The notes under the pieces: model-generated
The model's input: the letters and a program-made list of their open reading frames with translations, nothing else
Databases searched by the model: none
What the model was told of the DNA's origin: nothing
Origin: Marinirhabdus sp963799365
Lineage (GTDB): Bacteria > Bacteroidota > Bacteroidia > Flavobacteriales > Flavobacteriaceae
Direction of reading: 5' to 3'
Length of the DNA: 64,000 bases
NCBI GenBank assembly: GCA_963799365.1
Contig: CAWCWV010000015.1
Span: 248,001-312,000, forward strand
Shown here: piece by piece, positions 41,601-47,786 of the stretch
Position numbering within the stretch: position 1 is the first letter of the stretch
Layout of the letters: each line of letters starts with the position of its first letter
Program-made: the position numbers and the translations under genes

Positions 41601-41826
41601 CGATGTTGAAAATTTTGAAAATAAATTTACTGCCGAATATTTATTCTTAATGAACCAAACCGACGGCAGTTCACCTCGAGTAAACCAAGCTAACATCAAT
41701 AGAAAAGCAGAATTGGACATTCAATGGCAACAATTAAAAACCACTGGTACTATTTTGCTTACTAGCAAGCTTCCTGCTTATAATAAGAAGTTATGGGATG
41801 CTGGTTTTGGGGCGATTCGGTTGTGA
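38695..41826 (+). CDS. Sortilin/BNR-propeller secreted protein (VPS10-like), paralogue 2
   Basis: A 1043-residue exported protein. The signal peptide MKHTYSLLLFLLVTLTVVGQ is followed by YRNIGPYRGGRSVAASGVVG and GTTGGGLWKTEDAGAHWNNI, closely matching paralogue 1 (32088-35168). Asp-box motifs continue (GVYKSTDAGKTWKHI, GVYKSTDGGTTWNKT, GLYKSMDAGETWERL, GLYVSNNAGKSWSQV), then SYLVESPHTAGVFYSGSDDG and TPITDLKVHRNDLIVATSGR. The C-terminal part has an Ig-like domain and a terminal helical stretch (NVTEMHELVNTLKTAQDDIS). There is no sorting domain. It may be periplasmic or surface-exposed. Divergent position to the GntR gene with a shared 180-bp upstream region suggests a carbon- or peptide-responsive locus. 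The activity is not known. Confidence 0.85.
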   Translation: MKHTYSLLLFLLVTLTVVGQQAENYFAPMKYRNIGPYRGGRSVAASGVVGDALTYYMGTTGGGLWKTEDAGAHWNNISDGFFKTGTVGAVAVSESNPNIVYVGMGEHAIRGVMTSYGDGVYKSTDAGKTWKHIGLTPTEQISRIIIHPSNPDIVYVAAQGKYPSPTADRGVYKSTDGGTTWNKTLFVNNFTGASELSMDYNNPQVLYAAMWHHQRTPWKIISGGEGSGLYKSMDAGETWERLEEGLPKELGKMAIAVSRSNSNKVYALIESDTQTDQSGLYVSNNAGKSWSQVSGDNRLTQRAWYYIELFIDPNDDETVYVLSAPALRSKDGGKTWDRITGTHGDYHDLWINPNNSKNMVIANDGGAAVSFNFGESWSSQDIMPTAQFYRINVDNLYPYNIYGGQQDNTSVKIASMSPGSHSISQSDWSAAAGGESAFLAFDKDNPKLTVGGSYLGTIEVLDMESKASTQIMAAPIQYLGRAARDMKYLYNWNAPIVWSQHQPQTIYHGAQLVLKSTDLGKTWTEFSPDLTRDIDEKQGKGGGPYTNEAVGAESYGTLSYLVESPHTAGVFYSGSDDGYVHITQDNGKTWQNITPKNLGETLVNAIEVSPHDPATVYIATTKYKLGDYTPALYKSTNYGKTWTNISSGIPNGAYTRVVREDEKTKGLLYAGTEQGIYISYNDGASWQSFQLNLPVTPITDLKVHRNDLIVATSGRSFWILDNLSLVSQFQQNNKDFKLYTPEPIVYGNWGSAMSRDSFNGMQDFEGVNPVNGVELYYYLPTVSDDKDITLTITNAQGKVINTYTSTKDESYIPHNGGSAPPDPVLSKKEGLNRFVWNMQHAIVPGVPGVYIEAGFGGHKVIPGTYTATLNYDNQSIEKQMVINDNNSYNISPAKYAEYDSFMNEVEKNVTEMHELVNTLKTAQDDISVLLKDMKENNKNATLISEGNALIKELEAWDEQMVQRRSQAYDDVENFENKFTAEYLFLMNQTDGSSPRVNQANINRKAELDIQWQQLKTTGTILLTSKLPAYNKKLWDAGFGAIRL

Positions 41827-41828
41827 TA

Positions 41829-41875
41829 GTTAATTTGGTAACTGGTTAATTGGTTAACTAGTGAATTGGTGATAA
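41829..41875. repeat. Short intergenic degenerate repeat (TTAATTGGTTAACTAG type)
   Basis: Right after the stop of the propeller gene lies a run built from GTTAATTTGGTAACTGGTTA and TTGGTTAACTAGTGAATTGG. The reverse complement of 58410-58443 has the same wording (TTAGTTGATTGGTTGACTAG). It has no coding capacity and no hairpin typical of a terminator. Confidence 0.45.
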
Positions 41876-41882
41876 GATTGAC

Positions 41883-42743
41883 TTAGTCTTCGCAGCTGGT
41901 ATAAAACAAACTTTTCTTTAAAAGTTCTATTTTAACTGAGTTTAGAATAGTTGCTTCTATACGGGTAAAAGCAGTAGTTTGTTGCGCTGTTGGTTGTTCT
42001 ACGTATGGGAAAAATTCATTACCATAGTTTAATTTGGCGGGTAAAATTGAATTTTGAGCGTATGCTTTCAAATAAAAAGCATCCTCTTCAGAAAGACTTT
42101 CCAAAGGAAGTTTTGTGCTTCCTATTAAATTAGTGTCAAAATATAACAATTCGTTTTCTATTCTTGCTGAAAAATTAATGTCTGATGTATATTCATCCTG
42201 AAGGTTAATCAAGATAAATTCGTTGTAGCGCTCTAAATTTTCAAAATTAAAAACATTGGCAACATTTACTTCAGAAGCTGAATTGTAAGGAATATTTGTA
42301 ATGTATAAGTCGGTTAAATTTTTAGTTTGTTTGTGGATATATGGATAGTTAAAACAATAGGGGTTTTCATTAAAGATGTGCTGAAGCAATAATTGTTCTT
42401 CATTAGTAAAACCTACTGCTACACCTTGAGATTCCTGCACATTGAAACGTATCTGGATGGTGTCTTTTGCATTGGGAATCGTTCTGCCATAGAGCACAAA
42501 TTTAGGTTCTACCCTATTTTTAAAAGAAATGGAATTCCCCTCTTTTTTCCACGTTCCAGTAATCATTCCGCCAAAATAACCTACAACAAATGTATTGTCT
42601 GGAAAAAGCACATAATTGGTACCGCCCTCTGGACTATTTCCCTTTACATGGTATACACCTGTAACATCCTGGGCGTAAAACGTAGTTGTTATCATAAAAA
42701 ACAATAAATAAAATGTCATGATTAAAACATTATTGTTTTTCAT
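41883..42743 (-). CDS. Secreted protein of unknown family
   Basis: A 286-residue exported protein that I do not recognise as a named family. The signal peptide MKNNNVLIMTFYLLFFMITTTFYAQ is cleaved before D26. Residues 26-75 (GVYHVKGNSPEGGTNYVLFP, then GGMITGTWKKEGNSISFKNR) look like a lipocalin-type strand set of the kind seen in many Bacteroidota small periplasmic proteins. The later part is mixed helix and strand (NVANVFNFENLERYNEFILI, YLKAYAQNSILPAKLNYGNE) and ends in YTSCED. There is no sorting domain. It is convergent with the propeller gene and lies 32 bp downstream of the HdrB-like gene on the same strand, so read-through from there is possible. Confidence 0.62.
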   Translation of the reverse strand: MKNNNVLIMTFYLLFFMITTTFYAQDVTGVYHVKGNSPEGGTNYVLFPDNTFVVGYFGGMITGTWKKEGNSISFKNRVEPKFVLYGRTIPNAKDTIQIRFNVQESQGVAVGFTNEEQLLLQHIFNENPYCFNYPYIHKQTKNLTDLYITNIPYNSASEVNVANVFNFENLERYNEFILINLQDEYTSDINFSARIENELLYFDTNLIGSTKLPLESLSEEDAFYLKAYAQNSILPAKLNYGNEFFPYVEQPTAQQTTAFTRIEATILNSVKIELLKKSLFYTSCED

Positions 42744-42775
42744 ATATGAATAAGGATTAATTTAAAAGCTTAAAA

Positions 42776-43567
42776 CTACAAATCCTGAGCACTAGCAATC
42801 ATTTCGGCTACGTCCATGACTTCAACCTGACCTTCTTTTTCAGAATTTTTCACACCGTCTGTCATCATGGTATTACAGAAAGGACAACCCGCTGCTATAA
42901 TATCTGGTTTTGTCTCTAAAGCTTCCTCAGTGCGCTCTATATTAATTTCTTTATCACCAGGCTCAGCCTCTTTAAACATCTGTGCACCACCAGCTCCACA
43001 ACATAATCCTCTGGATTTACAGCGTTTCATTTCGGTAAGTTCTACCTCTAGTTTTTGAAGTAATTCTCGTGGGGCTTCATATTCACCGTTCGCACGACCT
43101 AAATAACAAGGGTCATGAAAGGTGATGCGTTTTCCTTTAAATTTTCCGCCTTCTACTTTTAACCGGCCCTCAAGCATCAAAGATTTTAGGAATTGGGTAT
43201 GGTGCATGACTTCGTAGTTCCCTCCTAGTCCTGGATATTCATTTTTTATAGTGTTAAAGCAATGCGGACAAGCAGTTACCACCTTCTTAATTTCATAACC
43301 ATTAAGCACTTCAATATTCATCATGGCTTGCATCTGGAACAAGAACTCGTTCCCAGCACGCTTTGCAGGATCTCCCGTACAACCTTCCTCGGTTCCTAAT
43401 ACCGCAAAGTCTACTTTAGCGTTGTGTAATAATTTTACAAAGGCTTTGGTAATTTTTTTGGCCCGGTCGTCAAAACTTCCAGCGCAGCCTACCCAAAATA
43501 ATACTTCAGGTTTTTTGCCTTGCGCCATATATTCGGCCATTGTTGGGACTTGTATCGCTTCGCTCAT
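42776..43567 (-). CDS. HdrB/GlpC-like CCG-domain Fe-S protein
   Basis: A 263-residue cytoplasmic protein with two cysteine-rich CCG domains, as in heterodisulfide reductase subunit B, GlpC and LutA. The first half has FWVGCAGSFD, EEGCTGDPAKR and VVTACPHCFNTI. The second has FHDPCYLGRANGEY, SRGLCCGAGGAQMF and AAGCPFCNTMMTDG. These domains hold a special [4Fe-4S] cluster and transfer electrons. In aerobic Flavobacteriaceae they are part of an uncharacterised quinone-linked complex together with the membrane Fe-S protein at 44110-45462. It is separated from the HAD gene by about 107 bp with no terminator, on the same strand. The electron donor and acceptor cannot be read from sequence. Confidence 0.85.
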   Translation of the reverse strand: MSEAIQVPTMAEYMAQGKKPEVLFWVGCAGSFDDRAKKITKAFVKLLHNAKVDFAVLGTEEGCTGDPAKRAGNEFLFQMQAMMNIEVLNGYEIKKVVTACPHCFNTIKNEYPGLGGNYEVMHHTQFLKSLMLEGRLKVEGGKFKGKRITFHDPCYLGRANGEYEAPRELLQKLEVELTEMKRCKSRGLCCGAGGAQMFKEAEPGDKEINIERTEEALETKPDIIAAGCPFCNTMMTDGVKNSEKEGQVEVMDVAEMIASAQDL

Positions 43568-43674
43568 GTTACTAGTTAAAAGTTTTAAGTTAAAGATTAA
43601 ACCAATTTGTTCAACCTAACTGAATTATATTTTTGTTTACTATCAACATAGTACCGTTAACAGTAAATTTATTT

Positions 43675-44109
43675 CTAATCTTCAAAAACCTGAATGGTCA
43701 CTTCCTTATCAACCAGATCTGTAAACTTCCCATTGTAGCGAGTTGCTTTTACCAAGTGGTTGTCTACCCAATGGTAATTACCCCCACGGGGTTTTCCCAT
43801 TAAGAGGGAATGGTATTTAAATCCGTGTTTTTGTAGCCAGGTTTCCGTCACTTCTCTGTGGTCTTCTGTTCTGGAAGTGAAAAAGCATATTAAATGGCCT
43901 TTATCGTACCATTTGTTTAATGTTTTAAGGGCGTCTGGAAAGGGATCACAGGTTGCCATACGTTGTGGTTGTTCGTTGGGAACATCTTCGGTAATGGTAC
44001 CGTCTATATCTATTAAATAGTTTTTAACGCCTTTAGGTAAAACGGGGCTAACTGTTTCGCCTCCTTCAACTTTTTGGTGTAGTAATTTTTCTGCGTCTTC
44101 CTTTTTCAT
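43675..44109 (-). CDS. HAD-fold phosphatase-like protein
   Basis: A 144-residue small HAD-superfamily protein without cap domain. Motif I is LIDIDGTITED (nucleophile D34, acid D36), motif II is FFTSR (T78/S79), motif III is GKPRGG (K106), and motif IV is WVDNHL (D116). All catalytic positions are present, so a phosphatase or nucleotidase activity is expected. Similar proteins are sometimes labelled phosphoheptose isomerase, for which there is no support here. It is cytoplasmic. The ATG abuts the last base of the upstream Fe-S gene with no gap, and the HdrB-like gene follows, so this enzyme sits between the two electron-transfer subunits. The substrate is unknown. Confidence 0.78.
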   Translation of the reverse strand: MKKEDAEKLLHQKVEGGETVSPVLPKGVKNYLIDIDGTITEDVPNEQPQRMATCDPFPDALKTLNKWYDKGHLICFFTSRTEDHREVTETWLQKHGFKYHSLLMGKPRGGNYHWVDNHLVKATRYNGKFTDLVDKEVTIQVFED

Positions 44110-45462
44110 CTATACTTCATTTTTCCAGTTCAATCTGTCCATTTGGTTAAAGGGCCAGGGTGCGCTGTTGTTTTCAATATTGGTCATTGTAACGTTCAGT
44201 TCGTTTGGTGCGGCACTTTGCTCCATTACCAAATACTGGCGCATATCCATGATAATACTTAATGGATCTATACTTACCGGACAGGCTTCTACGCACGCGT
44301 TACAGGTAGTACAAGCCCATAATTCTTCCCGGAGTATATAATCGTCTAACAGTTGCTTGCCGTCATCTTTAAATACGCCTCCATTCGCTTCCATATTTTT
44401 GCCTACTTCTACCAAACGGTCACGGGTATCCATCATGATTTTCCGCGGCGATAATTTTTTACCTGTAATATTTGCTGGACATTCGCTTGTGCAGCGGCCA
44501 CATTCGGTACAGGTATAGGCGTTTAGTAATTGTATACGGCTTAAGTCCATGACATCGCTGGCACCAAATTTTGCGGGTGCTTCTGCTCCTTCGGCTGGTG
44601 CGGCGTATGGATCGGCTGAAGGGTCCATCATCAACTTCACTTCGTTTGTAACCGAATCTAAGTTCTTAAATTGTCCTTTAGATTGTACCCTTCCATAATA
44701 CACATTTGGAAAGGCAAGGATTATGTGTAAATGCTTGCTGAAATATAAATAATTCAAGAATACTAAAATCCCTATAATATGGAGCCACCATGCAGCTCTT
44801 TCAATTATGATAAGGGTTCCTTCTGCCATTCCTTCAAATAAAGGAGCTATAAACTGACTTATAGGAAACGAACCCGCCTGAATGTAATGACTAGCAGTTT
44901 CGCTGGTATACGCGCCAGAAGCTACACCGTTTTGGAGGGCGAGGTCTGTAGCATTCATGGTAAGAAACAGTACCATAAGGACCATTTCAAAATAAAGAAT
45001 ATAATTGGCATCGTTTTTTGGCCAACCTGTCATTTCGCGAGCCCAGAAGCGTTTAATTTTCTGAATGTTTCTGCGCGTCCAAAAGAAAATAACACCTAAT
45101 AAAACCAACAATGCTAATATTTCAAAGGAAGCAATCAAGAAGTCGTATACAGGGCCTAAGACTGAAAGTACGCGGTGGGTGCCAAACAATCCGTCAATGA
45201 TAATTTCCAGCACTTCAATATTTATAATGATAAAACCAACATATACCACAACGTGAAGCAATCCAGATACAGGGCGGACCACCATTTTACTTTGTCCTAA
45301 AGCAATTTTAAAAACATTGCTCCATCGCTGTTTCACGTGATCACTAGCGTCTACTTCTCGACCAAGTTTTATACGGCTTATTACTTTGCGAATGTTTATG
45401 GTAAAATACCCGATACCTGCAGCCAAGGCTACAAAAAATAAGATGTTAGGAATGTATTGCAT
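44110..45462 (-). CDS. Membrane (Fe-S)-binding oxidoreductase subunit, HdrD/NarI-like
   Basis: A 450-residue integral membrane protein. About six transmembrane helices lie in residues 1-245, with histidines H70, H228, H244 and H246 as possible haem ligands (NarI/HdrE-like). A Pro/Ala linker follows (285-298), then a ferredoxin-type domain with two [4Fe-4S] motifs: CTECGRCTSECP (C318, C321, C324, C328) and CTTCNACVEACP (C384, C387, C390, C394). It probably carries electrons between the quinone pool and the CCG-domain protein at 42776-43567. The final segment PWPFNQMDRLNWKNEV has no motif. It starts 3 bp after mlaD and abuts the HAD gene, so it lies within one operon. Confidence 0.85.
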   Translation of the reverse strand: MQYIPNILFFVALAAGIGYFTINIRKVISRIKLGREVDASDHVKQRWSNVFKIALGQSKMVVRPVSGLLHVVVYVGFIIINIEVLEIIIDGLFGTHRVLSVLGPVYDFLIASFEILALLVLLGVIFFWTRRNIQKIKRFWAREMTGWPKNDANYILYFEMVLMVLFLTMNATDLALQNGVASGAYTSETASHYIQAGSFPISQFIAPLFEGMAEGTLIIIERAAWWLHIIGILVFLNYLYFSKHLHIILAFPNVYYGRVQSKGQFKNLDSVTNEVKLMMDPSADPYAAPAEGAEAPAKFGASDVMDLSRIQLLNAYTCTECGRCTSECPANITGKKLSPRKIMMDTRDRLVEVGKNMEANGGVFKDDGKQLLDDYILREELWACTTCNACVEACPVSIDPLSIIMDMRQYLVMEQSAAPNELNVTMTNIENNSAPWPFNQMDRLNWKNEV

Positions 45463-45465
45463 GTG

Positions 45466-46416
45466 TTATTTTTCTGGATCCTCTGGCTCTTTGTACCCTT
45501 TATCACGTTTTCCAAATACAGAGAAATGTACGTAGCGTTTAGGGTTTAACTTTAAGTCCTGAAGTAATTCTTCTAGTTGTCTTGTGGCACCTTCCAGATT
45601 TTCATAAACAGCATCATCATTCAACAATTTACCAACGCTACCTTCTGTATTGTTTACTTTTGCTACCATTTCTTTAAGTCCGGTGCTCGCATCTTCTAAG
45701 TTTTTAACTATTTGTCCTACTTCAATTTGGGCTAAAGAATCTGAAAGTTTTGCAAAATTTGCTGCTGTGTTATCCAGGTTTGAAAAAGTTCTGTCTAGTT
45801 TTTCGCCGTTTCTGCCTAATAATTGGTCTGCTTTACCGCTTAAACTACCAAAATTTTTAGTGGCTACTGAAAAGTTTGAGATAGCGTTCTTTAAATCGGT
45901 ACGGGTATCTTCGTCTATGATTGCCGTAAATGAAATTAATAAAGAATCCACAACACCTAAGGTTGCCTGTAATTTTTGTTCTAGGGGAGCTAGGGTTTTG
46001 CTAAATTCGTCCAACATTCCGGCTTGTACCTCACCAACCAGCGTATCTCCGGATTGGGCTACACCAGATCGATCATAAATGGGAAAGATACCAACAGATT
46101 TACCACCAATAATACTGGTGCTATAGATCTGTACAATACTATTTTTAGAAAATTCGAAATCTCGCTCTACGCTAAAACTTACTATTAAGCCACCTTTATC
46201 ATTTTCAAAATCTATTTTTTGAACTTTCCCTACTTTAAGTCCGTTAATTGTCACGGGAGCTCCTTGTCCCAAGCCTTCTACGTTTTGGTACTTTACAAAG
46301 AAGGTTCTGTTTTTTTCTAACAGGTTGGTTCCCTTTAAATAGCTATAGCCAAAAATGAAGAGCAATATGGCTCCAATGGCTAAAATTCCTGTCTTTACTT
46401 CTCTTGAGAGTCTCAA
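45466..46416 (-). CDS. MlaD/MCE family lipid-transport protein
   Basis: A 316-residue protein. It has a short cytoplasmic N-terminus, one transmembrane helix (about 10-27, ILAIGAILLFIFGYSYL), then the MCE domain (about 38-115): FFVKYQNVEGLGQGAPVTIN, GLKVGKVQKIDF, IVQIYSTSIIGGKSVGI. The C-terminal 200 residues are helical and coiled (TLAPLEQKLQATLGVVDSLL and later). It is anchored in the inner membrane and forms a hexameric ring in the periplasm to pass phospholipids. No ABC partners are nearby. A TAACTTTG box on the minus strand at 46442-46449 suggests its own promoter, although the amidase gene upstream is only 45 bp away. The Fe-S gene follows after 3 bp. Confidence 0.9.
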   Translation of the reverse strand: MRLSREVKTGILAIGAILLFIFGYSYLKGTNLLEKNRTFFVKYQNVEGLGQGAPVTINGLKVGKVQKIDFENDKGGLIVSFSVERDFEFSKNSIVQIYSTSIIGGKSVGIFPIYDRSGVAQSGDTLVGEVQAGMLDEFSKTLAPLEQKLQATLGVVDSLLISFTAIIDEDTRTDLKNAISNFSVATKNFGSLSGKADQLLGRNGEKLDRTFSNLDNTAANFAKLSDSLAQIEVGQIVKNLEDASTGLKEMVAKVNNTEGSVGKLLNDDAVYENLEGATRQLEELLQDLKLNPKRYVHFSVFGKRDKGYKEPEDPEK

Positions 46417-46441
46417 AAAATTTCTGTATTTGGTTATTGAA

Positions 46442-46449
46442 CAAAGTTA
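46442..46449 (-). promoter_or_regulatory. Candidate -7 promoter element of mlaD
   Basis: The minus strand reads TAACTTTG, an exact TAnnTTTG match 26 bp before the mlaD start, in the 45-bp gap after the amidase gene. No -33 TTG at good spacing. Confidence 0.35.
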
Positions 46450-46461
46450 TAGAAATAACTT

Positions 46462-47583
46462 CTATTTATCTTGGCTTTTTAACACTTCTGAAAGTTTTTT
46501 CTTTTTACCATCCTTGAATGCTACTACATAACAAGAACTATATCCTTTTTCTTGTGCAAAGGTTTTCATTAACTCAATTTTATTATAATCTGAAGTTTCC
46601 CCGTAATAATATTTATAAAGGCCATCTTCTTTTTTTCTATCTACGTCTTTTAGTCCTTTAAAGTTGGAGGGCTTTGTGTCTGTTTTTTTACTGCTGGCTG
46701 CCAATTGTACTCTAAAAGCTATACCTTCATATTCTTTCTTTTCGGTAGTTTCTATGGCTTTTTCTATTTCCTGCTCAGTTATGACAGGATTTTGAGAACT
46801 ATCTGTAGCTAGAGAAATATTCTTTTTGTAGCTAATGATTCCATTGGCAATCTCGTTGGCTAGTTCTGAGCGACCTTTTTTGGAATTCACGTAAGGACCC
46901 TCGCTATTGTTGGTCAAGAATCCAAGTTCTACTAAAACGCTTGGCATATAAGAGCTATGCAATACCCAAAAAGGGGCAGATTTTACACTTCTATCTTTTC
47001 GCTTTAAATTATTTATAATATTATTTTGTATTAAACCTGCTAATAATATACTTTGATCAAGATACTCCTCTTGCATTAATGTTAAACCAATTAGTGATTC
47101 TGGAGCGCTGGGATCAAAACCAGCATAGTTTTCTTCATAATTTTCCTCTAAAAAAATTACCTCATTTTCTTTTTTAGCCGTTTCTAAGTTTTGTCCAGAT
47201 TTGTCCACACCCATTACAAAAGTTTCAACTCCGTAAGCCTGAGTTTTATGCGAATTACAGTGAATAGAAACAAAAATATCTGCATCTACTTTATTGGCAA
47301 TGGGGCCTCTTTTATTTAAATCTACAAATACATCTGTAGATCTTGTATACACAACTTTAATGTTTGGCTGTTTTTCAAGTATTTTACCTACTTGTAAGGT
47401 AACATCCAATACAATATCTTTTTCATAAAACCCATTTCCACGGTTGCCCGAATCCTTCCCCCCATGCCCAGCATCCAAAACAACTATAAAGGGTTTTGTG
47501 GTATTGTTCTTGCTGCCAGAAAAACCGTATCCAATGGAAACTGCTATAATTACTAACGTAAAAACTATATGTGATTTTTTCAT
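46462..47583 (-). CDS. N-acetylmuramoyl-L-alanine amidase (Amidase_3, AmiC-like)
   Basis: A 373-residue exported cell-wall hydrolase. The signal anchor (IVFTLVIIAVSIGYGF) is followed by the Amidase_3 domain: VVLDAGHGGKDSGNRG (zinc His), FYEKDIVLDV (zinc Glu), FVSIHCNSHK (zinc His) and PSVLVELGFLTN (catalytic Glu). The zinc enzyme cleaves the amide bond between MurNAc and L-Ala during septum splitting or turnover. The C-terminal region (about residues 285-373) has a SPOR-like pattern (FRVQLAASSKKTDTKPSNFK, YKYYYGETSDYNK), which would bind denuded glycan at the septum. It is the first gene of the minus-strand operon amidase-mlaD-Fe-S-HAD and is divergent from lptD. Confidence 0.92.
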   Translation of the reverse strand: MKKSHIVFTLVIIAVSIGYGFSGSKNNTTKPFIVVLDAGHGGKDSGNRGNGFYEKDIVLDVTLQVGKILEKQPNIKVVYTRSTDVFVDLNKRGPIANKVDADIFVSIHCNSHKTQAYGVETFVMGVDKSGQNLETAKKENEVIFLEENYEENYAGFDPSAPESLIGLTLMQEEYLDQSILLAGLIQNNIINNLKRKDRSVKSAPFWVLHSSYMPSVLVELGFLTNNSEGPYVNSKKGRSELANEIANGIISYKKNISLATDSSQNPVITEQEIEKAIETTEKKEYEGIAFRVQLAASSKKTDTKPSNFKGLKDVDRKKEDGLYKYYYGETSDYNKIELMKTFAQEKGYSSCYVVAFKDGKKKKLSEVLKSQDK

Positions 47584-47734
47584 GGGTACTTTAAAATTTT
47601 TAATGTTTGCTGAAAATTGAAATTCGCTCCTTATCTTTTCGTCCTTAAACTTTTACCTATAGTATCTAATTTCATAAGTACACAACGCAGTTTGAAATTT
47701 GATATTTTAAAAATAGCAGGCGAAAAAATATGCT

Positions 47735-47742
47735 TACTTTTG
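47735..47742 (+). promoter_or_regulatory. Candidate -7 promoter element of lptD
   Basis: TACTTTTG is an exact TAnnTTTG match about 45 bp before the GTG start at 47787. No TTG at the ideal distance upstream. It lies in the 203-bp divergent gap between the amidase gene and lptD. Confidence 0.45.
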
Positions 47743-47786
47743 AACATTCAAAAACTGAACCAAAGTTATAAAATAATAGGTTTCTA

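Noticed and set aside
43675..44109. Phosphoheptose isomerase
   Set aside because: All motifs are of the HAD phosphatase fold; there is no SIS isomerase domain.
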